Source: Vandiemenella viatica
Lineage: Eukaryota > Arthropoda > Insecta > Orthoptera > Morabidae
Length of the DNA stretch: 64,000 bases
Direction of reading: 5' to 3'
NCBI GenBank assembly: GCA_031002005.1
Contig: JARYHS010008074.1
Location: 352,680,932 to 352,744,931 of the forward strand
Position numbers and translations under genes: made by a program. Shown one piece after another: positions 11,059 through 23,217 of this stretch. The notes under the pieces are model-generated. The model searched no databases, was not told the DNA's origin, and saw only the letters and a list, made by a program, of their open reading frames with translations. Within the stretch, counting starts at the first letter, position 1, and each line of letters begins with the position of its first letter.

Positions 11059-12537
11059 GGAGGTCGTAATACTTGGCCTTATCTTACTTTACTTAATTAT
11101 GCTTTAAATTACGTATTTTTACAATACATATGTTCTTCCTTTTCCTTTTGGCGACTTCTTTGTCTTCTTCTAGCAGGAGGAGCACATTTAAGTTCTCTTT
11201 TGACCTTAGAAGACGTCGAATTTTGGCTCTCTTTCATAAATTATCAAACATACTCCAATCACTCAAAGAAATGAACTTTACCTTTTTACTGTCTACTTTG
11301 ATTGATTCTTCTACTTCATAATCAACGCTATTCACTTCGGTGTCCAGTTTCGAACACTCATTTAGCCTACTTCTCAGTCGTATACCTAATCAATTGTACT
11401 TCTCAACTCAACTTTATATAATACAATTCCTCGTGTTTGAAGCAGTTTGTAATTTTATTGGCTGTGTCCTAATTTAAGCTGCCTTTTCAACAAATTAAAA
11501 CTTCAATTGTTCAACTGCGAAATTAAATTTCCTGTAACTCTGTTCGATTCTCCTTTATTACCATACGTCGCGTCGGGTCGCTTAATTACCCGCATCACAG
11601 AACCTCCATCATTAGTATTAATTTTCACAATAATTATTACACTCACAATAATACAACTATAGCTACACTCAATATTTTCTGTCTGCCTCGACGCATGTCT
11701 CTAACAAAGTTCAGACCTTGCATTACTTGTACACACACAGAACAAATAACAAACCGTGAAAAATGTTACTGTACGCTTCACAAATATGTCTCTTCACCGC
11801 CTTGTAAAGAAAAAACAGCCGGACGGTAATCTGTACGTGATCTCATATCAGAATTCTGAAAAGAGAAGCAGTTTTATGTACAGCAGATAGATTCATCTCT
11901 CTTTTTTATGTGCTGAAGTATAATTAAGAATCCCGGTCCTCTTCATATTGCCTGTTTCAAAGATGACTCTCTCAAACAGCAGAAATCAAATGTGGAATTT
12001 TGGAAACGTGGAGTATATACCCATATTAAAATCCCAGTATTTTCCTTAAATTTAGGTATTTAATCACACCGAAGTTATTGGATTTCAAGAAAAGAAAAAC
12101 TACGTTCATAATGCTAAAATAGGAGAATCCCAGTGTCGGGTACGAGATTCATGATCAGAAGAATTTGGAATAATTCTCCTAGTTTATCTTAATTGTCACT
12201 ACTTACAGTAATATAAACCGAGCAGAATTTAGATTTTGACATTTTAGTTTCTTTGAACCAGTTTTTACATTTTTAACATAAATTCTCGGTCCATGGATTC
12301 TTGTTGAAAATTTTCCATGTTAGGGCAAGTGAGGAAATAAAGGATGAACGAAGGCAGAAGGTATGTCTATAGCTTATCTGCTGAGCTACAGTATGCGATT
12401 AAGTGTATTCGCATACATTTTATTTACATTATTCTGGTATCGCCTTTATAATTTTGATAAAATCTGATTATTTCTTATGACTTTCACAGCAAAGTATTTG
12501 TGATTGCAGTAAACGAAATTACAATCGCCGAATGTTA
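11059..12537. other. AT-rich spacer, nothing recognised
   Basis: Frames at 11038-11274 and 11130-11321 overlap in two phases and are low-complexity (Leu/Ser/Phe-rich). No domains or repeats were identified. Confidence 0.5.
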
Positions 12538-12592
12538 CACTAGATCTTTCAAAGACCTTTGACAAAGTGAGCCACAAAATGGTGATAAATAA

Positions 12593-12640
<48 letters not shown>

Positions 12641-13290
12641 ATTAGAGTGGATGAGAAAGTGATTTGCTGGGCAGAATAATTTTTAAAAGGTAGAAAGCAA
12701 GAAGTTAGGACAGGAAATGCAGTGTTAAAATAAGTGGAAGTAAAAATGGGAGTGCCACAGGGTAGCATATTGGGACCGTTTCTGTTCATTATTCTAATGA
12801 ATTACAGTGTTTATGGTTTACTATCAGAAATTAGATTGTAGATAACATAATGCTCTATAAAATGATCAAAACTGCAGAGGATTGAACATGCAGGGTGATC
12901 TGGACAGGATATCAGCTTGGTTGTTAAACTTGGATGAAAATAGATGCAAAGATGAGTCAGCTTATTAGATAAAGTTTTATTACGATTATAAAATGGGGTT
13001 AAAATGTCTTGTTGAACACTTGACATGTAAATATCTTGGCTTAACATTTGATAAAAAGCTCAACTGGGCAGCCCACATAAGACAGGTAGTAGGAAAGGGT
13101 TTCAAAATTCTTCACTTGTTGGAAAGAGTGGTGAGGGGATGTACGAGAGAAGTAAAGGAACTGGGTTACAAAACTTTGGTTAGACTATTGCTTGAATATG
13201 GTTGTGTAGTATGGGACCCACAATATGAGTATAAAATACGGAAGTTGGAGGGAATGCAAAGATGACATTTCAGGTTTGTTAATTTGTTAT
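12538..13290 (+). pseudogene. CR1-like non-LTR retrotransposon fragment (copy 1), reverse transcriptase remnant
   Basis: The segment aligns with the LINE at 48.7-50.4 kb, beginning at the motif-A region (LDLSKTFDKVSHKMV) and continuing through GVPQGSILGP (about 12748-12778). The catalytic FADD box is destroyed (TTAGATTGTAGATAACAT). A better preserved stretch at 12993-13265 reads KYLGLTFDKKLNWAAHIRQV, then the helix 'VVGKGFKILHLLERV' and 'VRLLLEYGCVVWDP'. A run of 45 A (12594-12638) replaces the GGTAAAAACC present in the second copy. Sequence before motif A and after about 13290 cannot be aligned. Several stops and frameshifts make it non-functional. Confidence 0.85.
12594..12638 (+). repeat. 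uninterrupted run of 45 A inside LINE copy 1
   Basis: The homologous position in the LINE at 48.7-50.4 kb (about 49280-49290) is GGTAAAAACC, so a five-A coding tract seems to have expanded ninefold. The LINE continues on both sides in alignment (CACAAAATGGT before, TTAGAGTGGATGAGAAAGTG after), so it is not an ordinary 3' tail. Confidence 0.9.
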
Positions 13291-14300
13291 TGGGGGAAAC
13301 AGTCAAAGGAGAAACTGTAGAGTTAGACAAGAATTATAATCTGCGAAACAAATAATTTAGGACAGAGGTTTTAATTTGTATGGTGAGATAAAAGAAATCT
13401 GCTTAAGACAGGATGATATGAATGACTGCATTAAACCAGTCAAGAGATTGATGACAGGAAACAAAACTTTTGAGATCTTCGTTGGTCTAATTTAAAATGA
13501 TCTTTAATCATTTGTAACCATTTCACAATAAATATCTGGTTTAAAATAGAGAAATTTCTAACAAAAAATGTAAGGTGAAAATGCACGCTCATTATAGGGC
13601 TACACATTGGCTTGATAATATAATAATAATGATAATTTTGGATATTACCTCCTATAATATGGTAAATGGCAGAAGAGTTCATTGCTCAAAGTTTAATTCC
13701 GCCATTGAGTTGGACTCCTAAACTTATCGGAACCTAGCAAGTGCCTCGACAAGGAGGAAACCTGGTAAGACTGGAGTATTACATTTTTTATCATCACACC
13801 CGTGCATATTTAGAAAGTCGCTCATTTTTCCTGCACCTTTGTCGATTTTGGATCAGTCTTTTTAGGAAGGAAAGCAAGGAGGAATAAGTTAGGACAAAAA
13901 TACTGAAACACGCACAAAACCACTTTCTCGTCAGTAGGATGATAGGTAAATTACACGACTTTTTGATTTTCACTACAAGAAAATCAATATAAGACCGTTC
14001 AACAAATTCTCGTCGTATCTCTTTAAAACGAAACCTCACTTATAGACACACGTGTTGTTTGCTGCAGGAACGCCACCCAAGTTCGGACACGTGTTACCAC
14101 CTCTCAAAGTAGAAGCTGCAATTAGCGGACTCACTCTTTGTTTTATAGGACATATTAAAGTCGCTGGCCCTGACCGTAAATTACGTTCTCCGGTTTTGAA
14201 CGGAGACCTTGAACGGGGCAGCAGGCAGGTTCTATGACCCCATGTCGCGACACACGGTCACCGCAACTAAAACTGCCTGCTGGCCAGTACCAGAACATCC
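13291..14300. other. spacer, nothing recognised
   Basis: Possibly contains weak LINE 3' remnants near 13390-13450, but no reliable alignment could be made. Short frames have no domains. Confidence 0.4.
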
Positions 14301-14303
14301 GTT

Positions 14304-14523
14304 TATTTTTTTTACTTACAGCTTTACGCCTCGTCGACGACTAAGGTCATTAGAGGAGGGATGGGACTGCGGACAAGGAACAGGAAGGAATTAGGCCATG
14401 GCCTTTTTGAAGGAAGTATCCCGGCATTCACCTGGAGTAATTTGGGAAAACCATGTAACACCCAATTCTGGATGCCCGGACGGGGATTCGAACCCGCGTC
14501 CTCCCGAATACAAGCATGTCCGT
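14304..14523 (-). repeat. tRNA-derived SINE (family A), minus strand
   Basis: Minus-strand copy: T run, then the 3' terminal motif 'CGCCTCGTCGACGAC', 'GGTCATTAGAGG', the body 'GGAAGGAATTAGGCCATGG', 'CCCGGCATTCACCTGGAGT', 'GGATGCCCGGACGGGGATTC' and the B box complement GGGATTCGAACCCGCG, ending at about 14523. The outermost tRNA-head segment (A box) is missing. The peptides readable here are by-products of the SINE. Confidence 0.92.
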
Positions 14524-15900
14524 CGTGTAGCTCGCGAAAAAAAAGTTTTGTTACTTGCTGAACACAGATTTTTAACTTATATACAACATTTTCGAACAGA
14601 AGATGAAAATTAAAATTACATATGCATCGCCCATCAACGCCAATATGGATATTTTTATTCTTGTTGGATTGTAATGATGTAAATCTCTTTTTATGGAAAT
14701 TGTATATAGGAACTGAGATTTCAGCTAGACTCGTAAGAAGCGAAAATCTTATTGAGGTCAAAATCTTTAAATGGAAAGGATAAACAGCTTCAATCTTAAA
14801 GTGGAAAAGATATATGGTTACCTAACATTTGCTGTACATCCCTCTTGCAGTTTAATGGAGTATGGGTGCGAAACAATAAGAACATGACTTCGTTTCGTTG
14901 CATTGTTTTAAGTTCACCGCCAAACTTCAGAACCATATTTAACAACGAAGTTGCGTGTGAAGACTTATGATATTGTGAAAGATGATAAATAATATACCTA
15001 CGACCGAAAAGCTTCACAAAATTGTTATGAAATATGAATAAAAATATCAAAATCTTCTCTCACGTATACAGAGCTATCTCGAATCTAAATATTATATTTC
15101 TTGTAAATCTGTTTGTTCTTTGAGTTATAACCTTCATAAAATCTTTCACACACTTAGATGTCATCCAAGAAACATCAAAACGTAATTGTAGAAATCTGGG
15201 GATCCAAATGTTACACAATTAATTTACTGTAACTTTATTTCAGTGTTGATGTAGTAGATAATTTTAAAATACTTTGCTGCAGTTAGTTCAGGAAAGGTGT
15301 GTCGGCTTGCCGAAAATGTATTTGGTACTCAATAACTACATAGTATCGCAATAATATACAATTGTTTATAACTGGCGCACTTCACACCGCAATCTTGCGA
15401 TGTCGGTTGGGTGTGCATGTGCCCTGCCTCGAGGTGGCTGATTATTGACAATACGTCAGTAGTCACACCGGCTAGGACAGACGATTTAGAATGAACATAA
15501 ATGTCTGGTTCATAGATAAGGCAGTTAAGTAAAATTACAGTTACTAATTTTATTAGTCCGCGCCATGACAGTTGTGGGAAGATAGCCAACCTGAATTCCG
15601 CTGTACGTTAAAGGTTTCTGAAGTGTTTGTTGAGTGGAGCAATGCTGGTGAGTCATGAGAACCCCAGGGCCCCCTCCTGTAGGGTTTCGCTGATGCTGTT
15701 ACGGCGGATACGGGGACGGAATCTTACAGCATTCAATTCGTCTCAATTCACTTGCTCAACTGACGCTGGAAAATCTAATAAGAGCGATTCGGACACAGGG
15801 TTTCGTAGTTATTGTGATTATGTGCGTCAACTACAGATCGCGATGCAACGAACGAACGAATGAATTAATGACTGTATGGTAGATGTGTGGATTTTCGAGC
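14524..15900. other. spacer, nothing recognised
   Basis: Frames at 14796-15050, 15329-15589 and 15627-15863 carry no recognisable domain. 15620-15730 is moderately GC-rich. Confidence 0.45.
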
Positions 15901-15902
15901 AG

Positions 15903-16015
15903 CAGTATTAGCAGAGGCCGTTGCTAGGTTGAAATGCACCCTGGACCAGATGACAACTGACATTCCATATTGCAGCATCAGGTACGAGAAATTTAGTTTC
16001 AAATAATTTAAATTA
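15903..16015 (-). repeat. family-R fragment, minus strand
   Basis: Read on the minus strand, this contains AATTTCTCGTACCTGATGCT, 'GTCAGTTGTCATCTGG', 'TCCAGGGTGCATTTCAACC' and 'CTCTGCTAATA', aligning over about 95 bp with 6930-7025. It shows that the repeat at 6.8-8.7 kb is interspersed rather than only tandem. Confidence 0.6.
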
Positions 16016-16429
16016 ATGTCACGAACGTGACATTACTGTCATTACTTCATGCGGATGGAAGCAGTTACGTGAAAATCGCGCTCTCCCCAACCTGGAGCGA
16101 AATTAGAATTAAGATTACTCGCTACAGCATAAAGTGTTCGGATTCAAATATTTAATCTTCTTTCTTTTCATCGATGCTATCCATTGTTTTGATATCTTGC
16201 TGAAGCTTTCATATGAAGTCTTAGAACTACATTCGCGTTGCCCATACAACTTCATCAGACTATTCAGTTATGAAAAGTTGTCCCTTAGCCATGATTCTTG
16301 AAATATATTCAACAATCTTCTCCATGTAGAACGGTCTTGGGCGTGTCTGTCAGGTTGTGGCCAGAAGTATTGGCGGGAGGCTTCAAACGCTCCGTTACCA
16401 AACCGTACAGTTGCAGTTAAATTTACCTG
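16016..16429. other. unassigned sequence at the broken end of the Jockey-type LINE
   Basis: On the minus strand, sequence past the endonuclease end motif (SDHLAIEI) becomes stop-rich. A reverse transcriptase domain should follow in an intact element but is not visible. Confidence 0.4.
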
Positions 16430-17117
16430 TTAGCCTGTAGTTTATGGGGACTGATAGTATCTGCGGGTTGTACTGATATTTCTATGGCGAGATGGTCAGA
16501 TCCAATGGACTGATTGCTTACTTTCCAACTAAGTTCTGTTGCGATGTCTAATGAATAAATGGTGAGATCGACAGCTGAGGGTCGTCGTTCTGGCTCTGTT
16601 TGAGGGATGGTGTGCCATCTTTAAAAATTGTTAAGTGGAATTCGCCCAATGTGTCTAAGATTGCGTTTCCACTAGCATCATTGTCCGCGCAGCCCCAACT
16701 GGTGTGATGTGCGTTGTAATATCCACACAACAGGTACGGTGGCTCCAGTTGTAACATCAGTGAGTTCCATTCTCCAAGTGTTGTAACTGTTTCTGGAGGA
16801 CAGTAAATAAATACAATTGTGACTTCTCGCTTATCAATGCGCACACGTGATGCTACTGCTTGGAAGCTCCATTCGTTTGAGTTATTTAGATTGATTTCTG
16901 CATGCAGTATGTTTGATTTTATTATAAGTGCTACATCGCCTTTTCCATCTTTTCAGATATGTGTGATCGTGTGATATCCTGGGAATGTGATACTTCTTCC
17001 CGGTTTTATCCATGTTGCTGATATGGCTGCTACTGTTATTTTGTGGCTGTGTAGTTCTTTCTGTAATGCTTCTTTATTTGCGACAACTGACCTTGCGTTC
17101 CACTGTGAGAGTTTCAT
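16430..17117 (-). pseudogene. Jockey/I-type LINE ORF2, endonuclease part (inactivated)
   Basis: The ORF2 start is ATG at 17115-17117 (MKLSQWNARSVVANKE), the typical N-terminus of the APE-like endonuclease that nicks target DNA. The usual SETW motif reads SATW, which loses the catalytic Glu. The GDFNAH-type motif reads CGYYNAHH, which loses the Asp. GSDHLAIEI near 16470-16490 is the intact last endonuclease motif. Damage also includes an in-frame TGA at about 16957 and a frameshift at about 16560-16600. ORF2 begins 85 bp downstream of the ORF1 stop. No reverse transcriptase follows. Confidence 0.85.
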
Positions 17118-17202
17118 TATGGTTTGCTAGTTACAATTATCTTTAATCATCTGTATTATTGCAGCCGAATCTATGGTGGGGGTTTGTGGGCCCTGTATTC
17201 CG

Positions 17203-18740
17203 TTAATTATTTGCATGATGATAATGAATATTTTTTTTTGCTATGATGTCCTCCTGGTGATCAGTGCGTGCTGTGCGTTGGTTTATGTTAGGTGATCCTA
17301 CTGTTGTCGTCTTCTGTTGTAGTGTTTCCCGTGGCTGAGGAGAGTACGGGTCACGTCGTATGGGTTCTAATGGTAGTTCTTGTGGTTGGTAATATATTGG
17401 CAGCTTGATCCGTGTTGTGGTTGTATATGGTGCAGGCGAGCGTGCGCGTCTATAGACAATAAACTTCCGCTGCGTGTTAGGTAATGCTGGGAAGGTTAGT
17501 CTTTCCTGGATATGTGGGGCTGGAGTGGACACTTCCGCGTATGTTTTCTGAGTGATGATATTTTCTGCTTCCTTGAAATTTATGCTTAATTTGGCCGATA
17601 ATTCGTTCATTTTAACCCGTTTACTAAACTCTGGGCATGATTTTTCCGTGGCTTCATGTTCTTTATGGCAGTGTACGCAGCTTGGTTTCGGATTAGTACA
17701 ATGTGTTTTTAAATGTTTTCCTCCACATTTTGTGTACGTTGTTTGTGATTTGCACTGATTGCTTGTATGTCCAAACTTCAAATATTTATAGCAGTGACGG
17801 ACTGTTGCTATATACGGAGATACTTCGCAGCGCATTCCGTACACCGACACACATTCTGGTAATTTTTTAGTGTCAAATGTCACCACACAAGTTCGCAATG
17901 GGATTACTTTTGTTTTATGTTCTATTACTACCCTTTTAGTCATTCGTCTAATTCTAATTACCGGTACCGGTGATTCGAGAACGCTAGTTAATTCGTCGTG
18001 CCAAATACTTGTATCTACGTTCCTTATTACACCTTGTCTGGTTACTACATGAGCCGGGATGTATGCTGCAAGTTGTCGTGTAGAGAATTGGCGAATCAAC
18101 GAGGCTGTTGGCAAGATCTATTTTGATTGTTTTTTTTCCCTTGTCCAACTATGTTTTTTTATAAGTTTTCTGTATTCTGGGCTAGCTCCAAAAATATTAT
18201 TTACCCCAACGCCATGGGATGTAGGTTTCCAATATTCTTTCCTAATCTATCTACGTATATGTAATATGGTTCTGGTGGATCAACCTTGTAGCGATTTGCC
18301 TTATTGTGTGCATAAGCAGGTATGTGGGACACATTATTTTTCGTCAAGTGGGGGCCGAATGCTACTGTGGTGGTTACGTTCAGTATCCGCGTGTCATTTA
18401 TCATGTCTTGTACTGAACACAGGGTTAGTTGGGTTGGGGTTTCTAAACTATTCACTGCGTTATCTCCACACATTGCATTAAATACAGCGTTTTCTGTTGG
18501 CTTACTCACAATATATGATGCCAACGCTTTCCGCTTCTCGTTGCTTCCGTTGTGTTCTTCATTGCGTCGTATGTGGTTCTCAAGTTTGCATATCTCCATG
18601 TCGAGGTCTGATGTGTCGGTGTGTAGAACATGTAAAGCATTCATCACCACCGCCTGTAGTGTTTCTGTTGGTGCATATTGATGGTCGACGGGCAATCTGC
18701 TACTCGATAGATATTATTGTATCACTCAGTTGAATGTGGT
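17203..18740 (-). pseudogene. Jockey/I-type LINE ORF1, gag-like nucleic-acid-binding protein (frameshifted)
   Basis: Two overlapping frames join into one ORF1. The N-terminal 164 codons lie at 18201-18695, an intermediate part (IFGASPEYRKLIKKHSW) at about 18115-18190, and 303 codons at 17203-18114. The C-terminal frame has the gag layout: 'AYIPAHVVTRQGVIRNVDT', then RRMTKR, then a zinc-knuckle region. Knuckle 1 (CYKYLKFGHTSNQC) has Tyr for its second Cys. Knuckle 2 (YTKCGGKHLKTHC) has Tyr for its first Cys. Knuckle 3 (CVHCHKEHEATEKSC) is complete. A Pro-rich tail follows. The apparent starts of both long frames are non-ATG codons. The protein would bind element RNA in the retrotransposition particle. 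The frameshifts and lost cysteines make it dead. The upstream limit near 18740 is uncertain. Confidence 0.85.
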
Positions 18741-20735
18741 CTATACTCGGCAATAGACACTATTCACAGCACTGCGTGCGCTACACTCTTGCTTAAGGAA
18801 TACGATGTTGCTTCCTCGACTGCTCGAGTGGAACTGTGAAGCAAGTGGTTGATAGTTTCTTCGCCAACTTGCTTCAGAATAGTACGTGGTCACCACCAGC
18901 AGCAACTTCTTTCCTCATGTTTCCTATAGCATACGTGACAACGGGGAAGTATATCTGGCATTGTAGGTACTTTTTACAGATCGGAAAAAAATTGTAATTT
19001 CCTTTACACAGTCGCATAAGACACTGCAAAAAGCTGATAAAATCTAAAATTTCCTCTTTGTCAGCAATTCTACCACTGTTTCCGTTGATTCCAGTTGTGT
19101 GCTTTTTGCTAAGTATGAGGTTTCGCTTTGCTGTCTTAAGATGTGGATAAACATATTTCATGTGCGTGCGTAGGAGCTGACGGATGCTGCTTTAACATAG
19201 CTGTGCATTCTTCGTGTTGTTAGATTGGAGTGTTTGGTGTAAGTGCTGTTTTATAAGAGCGTATGGAGAATCCAACCTCCATTCTCATTAAAAATTCAAG
19301 TGGTTTAGTGATCTGAGACGAAATACGGAAATATCTCCGTGATAGATAGGTCGGGGCAGTTCCCGTAATAGGAGCCGATTCCCTTACCCGCGTCCTTGGT
19401 CGCCAACTTGATATTGCAACTGATGCATTCACATGAAGTCCGCCTACCTCTAATACGACTCCAGTCTGCTGTGAACGCGTGCGGGCAATTTAGAGTGCGT
19501 GAAGTGTGTTGTAATAGCGTGGTCCTAAATGGGCGCTTTGTGATACAAGGACACGCTGTCGGAGCGTCCTCCCGTACAGCAGTTACAGGACCGTAATATA
19601 GCCATCATACAGCGTAAACAGTGCAACAGTAGTTACAGCCTGTTACGTGGTCTTGAGTCGATTAACTAGACTAGAAGAAATAAAAAAAAATCTAATTTTG
19701 TTAGGACTTGTCTAGAGTCATTTAAAATATGTTTCTCATTATATGCCCAAAACAAATGTTCACTGTGGATAGAAGACGTAGTGTTGATTTCATAGTTTCA
19801 ATTATAAAATGTGTGTGATATTCACAAGATAAATTGAACTCAAATGAACTGAAGACACAAAGAACCAAAACAGCAATCGAGGCGGAAGTGTGGACATCAA
19901 AATAGATTGTTGCATTCTTTTATAGGTATCTAGTAGTACTGATAGAACTCAATAACCTACCTAGCGCGGTTAATGATCCCTCCCGCCCCTCACCCCACCC
20001 CCCAAAAAAATCGTTCACGGTCAGTGATTAGTGCTTAGGGCGGCATCCTTCTCCAGCCCACGAAACTAAGCGGTCAATGTAATTGTTTATCTTGGAGGAA
20101 AATATTTGACAGCTTTTATCATAGCGCCAAGTGATTAGTCTGAAACAAGCTTTCTATTCACAACGAAAGAAATTCTAGCTTTGTTCATTCCTTTCTTTTC
20201 ACATCTAGAAATAAAGTTTAAACTTCTGTGCGCTGAAGAAATTTAGTACTCCATAGTTGGTACAGGCATTTTTAGTTCACTGTTCTGATCATTTCCGCAC
20301 ATTACGCATAACACTCGTAGCTCCGTAATGTTGTCCGGTTACGTAAGCTCTGCTACAAAAGACTAGTTAAGGAGAATGGAAAGGAGTGTACACGGTTTTT
20401 ATGCGTGACTGCTTCCGAATAAAACCCTCGGACGAGTTCTATCTCGTTTCCACGAAATAAGTTGCAATACCCAAATTGAGCTCCATTCAGTAATGAAATA
20501 CATTTGTTAACGTTCTCTGTAGTACAATCAATTAGATATGTCTGCGAACTTCTGTTTTTTTTTTTTTTAAGGAAGATTCTGTGTTTCATAACGATATCAC
20601 CGGTCAAGCTAATTGAAATTTGTATCTTAGGAAACTTAACAAACATTACAAAGACACACCACAGCGCTATAAATTTCCAGCACAAACCCTGTGGGGGAAA
20701 CAAAGTTAATTTAAACTAGTACGGAGGTGGAAAGC
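18741..20735. other. spacer of 2 kb, nothing recognised
   Basis: Frames at 18874-19161 (minus), 19220-19432 (minus), 19396-19596 (plus) and 20353-20703 (minus) have no recognisable domain. 19950-20060 is moderately GC-rich with a C run. Confidence 0.45.
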
Positions 20736-20740
20736 GATGC

Positions 20741-20945
20741 AGCTTTTTTTTTATATCGTAGTGGTATTGGAGGATTGGTGTCAAGAAATGGGAAGGAAAT
20801 GGGTCACAGCCTTTTGAAGGAACAAACCCGTCGTTAGCATGGGTAATTTCGGGAAGCCACTGATAGCCGAAATCAGGATAGCCTGAGGGATTCGAAGCCA
20901 CGACCTCCCGAACGCCATGCCCGAGCGTTTCCACTAATCCCCTGG
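20741..20945 (-). repeat. tRNA-derived SINE (family A), diverged, minus strand
   Basis: T run, then 'GGTGTCAAGAAATGGGAAGG', 'CAGCCTTTTGAAGGA', 'ACCCGTCGTTAGCATGGGTA', 'CCGAAATCAGGATAGCCTGA', and 'GATTCGAAGCCACGACCTCC' with the B-box complement. The A-box part is altered and the 3' terminal motif is lost. Confidence 0.8.
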
Positions 20946-21625
20946 ATCAGTTCTGGGTTTTAATCTTGAACTGTTATACCTCTCCGTTTCCAGTATGTTG
21001 GTACTATAATACTTGCAGCTAAACAGACAGCTAAGTAATATTGGTTTTTATTGTACTCTTGCAGAAATTTTGCCACAAGTTAAGGTTAGTAAAAGGGAAT
21101 GAGAACTATGTCAGTAACTGTTTGGACTAAAAGTCATCCGTTCTCCTGGTCGTAACAATGATGAGTAAAGTCTCGCTATATCAATGTCTCATAAGAATTA
21201 TTTTTTATCTTTCATGAATTACTTTGTACCAACTTGCCTGTATTTCTGTTATATCGCTTAAATCATAATAAGGCGAAGGTTGCATTCGATCATCTCCTTT
21301 GGACGGTCTTATCATACCACATTAGCTTTTTTTTTTCGTGGAGATATAAAGCCTAAAGCTACGATTATCGCTCAGTTTGTCTCACTGGGATAAATTCTTC
21401 TCTATTTGGAGTTCGTATAATTAACTTAGAGCAGCGCTGCAGATGAGTCAGCTCCTATCGTGAGGGAAGGGGGAGGGGGACTGGTGATCAACGGTGACTA
21501 CTACAGCCCTGCATCGTTAGTTCTGCCCACAATAACGAAGATGAATAATCTGCATGAATCAACTGAGGGAACTCTTCGGCTCATTCTAGTTAGCTTCCTG
21601 TACTCCTGCTTTATACTGGGTGGCT
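20946..21625. other. spacer, nothing recognised
   Basis: No repeats or domains were seen. A purine-rich stretch, GGGAAGGGGGAGGGGGACTGG, lies at about 21463. Confidence 0.4.
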
Positions 21626-21628
21626 GTT

Positions 21629-21700
21629 GGTGGCCCGGTAGTTCGGTAAGCAGAGAAACTGCCTACTAACTGAAAAGGTGAGGATTTCTCTTTGTAGATG
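21629..21700 (+). repeat. possible tRNA-derived SINE head of a different family
   Basis: TGGCCCGGTAGTTCGGTAAG followed by CAGAGAAACTGCCTACTAAC resembles a tRNA 5' half with an A box and anticodon-loop position. The expected B box is degraded (AAGGTGAGGATTTCTC). It may be an old SINE fragment. Only one motif supports it. Confidence 0.3.
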
Positions 21701-22485
21701 ATAATTTATCGAAATTACAGACGTTTAAAAAACGTAAGGGAACTAAAAGACGTCAACTTACAAATTAAAATGAAATTTGATTGAGATTCCGTATTGGTTA
21801 AATTTTGCATGAGATTTTGTTAAATCAATCAGTTAATTATCAATTTGTCGCCCTGTCAAAACCAGCTGCAGCATGCAGATACAGCATATTGAAAATAACG
21901 TTGAACGTACACATAAAGTGAAACTTCACGAAAATTTTCCATGGTTCTGTACTGCAACGTAAATAAACGCGACAGATGTATGAGCCTAACAGCTTGGGGG
22001 AGACATCAAGAACAATGAAACTATAGTGACTGGGTTACGCCTTCGTCGTTATTTCTGTTGCATAGATTGCGGTACGTGTCACTAATGACGCTTAGCACGC
22101 TGTCGAAATGTGATGACGCTGGTTGCTTTCAACGCGACATGCCTCCTCGCTGTTCATTTGATGCCGTAAAAGGAGACGAGAATAGCGCGGCCTTGTGATA
22201 CAAATTGCCGAGTAAACTTGCAAGCTGAACCTCAGGGCAGACACTCTGAACTCAAATCTGAGGGAGGTGCATTGAGATAACTACTGCAAACCAAAACACA
22301 AAAGACAACACGCCAACGGCACGCTCAGGTTGGATGTAACTTTCTTTGAGTGATTCACAACAGCTGAGTGTATCGCTATTGCAACCACTTCAAAAAACAA
22401 CGAGAGGTTGTCGATGCTGTTTGGCGCGTGAAGATCCCCTTCACATACTATATTACACTTTGTCAGCTGGAACTCTTCCATGTGG
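21701..22485. other. spacer with a GC-rich stretch at 22040-22230
   Basis: 22040-22230 (AATGACGCTTAGCACGC, CAACGCGACATGCC, GAATAGCGCGGCC) is richer in GC and CpG than its surroundings and contains no SINE motif. Nothing else was recognised. Confidence 0.35.
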
Positions 22486-22500
22486 TCTCCGTGGCTTCGT

Positions 22501-22715
22501 TTTTTATTAGCGAGGTCTTTAGAGACGGAAAAGGATGGGGGCAAGGAATGGGAAGGAATTCGGCCATGGCCTTTTGAAGGAAGCACTCCGGCATTTGCCT
22601 GGAGTGATTTGGGAAACCATGGAAAACCCAAATCTGGATGCCCGGACGGGGATTCGAACCGCCGTCCTCCCGAATGCGAGGCCAGAACGCTAGCTGTTAC
22701 ACCGCCCCGCTCGGT
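22501..22715 (-). repeat. full-length tRNA-derived SINE (family A) with 11-bp target duplication, minus strand
   Basis: Complete minus-strand copy from the 3' 'GCGAGGTCTTTAGAG' region, through 'AATGGGAAGGAATTCGGCCA', 'CCGGCATTTGCCTGGAGTGA', 'GGATGCCCGGACGGGG' and the B-box complement GATTCGAACCGCC, to the head complement CCGCCCCGCTCGGTC. CGTGGCTTCGT flanks it at 22490-22500 and 22716-22726. The perfect duplication gives exact boundaries for the family. Confidence 0.95.
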
Positions 22716-22726
22716 CGTGGCTTCGT

Positions 22727-23206
22727 ACCAGTTTCCAGCTGATGAGTAATCAGTCTCATTTGTCGCCGCCTATATTTATTATTTTTTGACATTTTCGGTT
22801 AAAGCACCAATCACAGTTTATTTATATTCTCTCAAGAAGTGTATTTAATATTTAATATCTACTATTATTGATGAGATTAGTGCAGGAGAAACTTAATTAA
22901 AAACCGAACTTGAACATGTGAACTAGCCTAAATTAACCTGATAATCAGAGACTACATACAATTATTTGCGTAATTCTAACCTTGGAAGCGCTGTAGCATG
23001 TTTACAAAACAACCCATTGAAAGACGGGTCTAATGTCGAGACCGTGATTCCAGCTTAGACACTTAAAGACTGAAACGCTAGACGTCTCTACTTTCACTCC
23101 AAATGTGATTTATTCATATAAAAATACATTTATGGAGTTTCTGAAAACAGTATTAATTGCCTAAGCTGCTACCGTATGGGTGGCGATTATATTGCTGCTG
23201 ACACAG
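22727..23206. other. AT-rich spacer, nothing recognised
   Basis: No repeats or domains were found between the two SINE insertions. Confidence 0.5.
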
Positions 23207-23217
23207 GAACACTAACT

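Noticed and set aside
17203..18114. 303-codon frame as a host gene
   Set aside because: It has gag-type zinc knuckles and sits upstream of a LINE endonuclease. Its apparent start is not ATG. It is the frameshifted ORF1 of a retrotransposon.
20353..20703. 116-codon minus-strand frame
   Set aside because: Contains a poly-Lys stretch from a T run and no recognisable domain.
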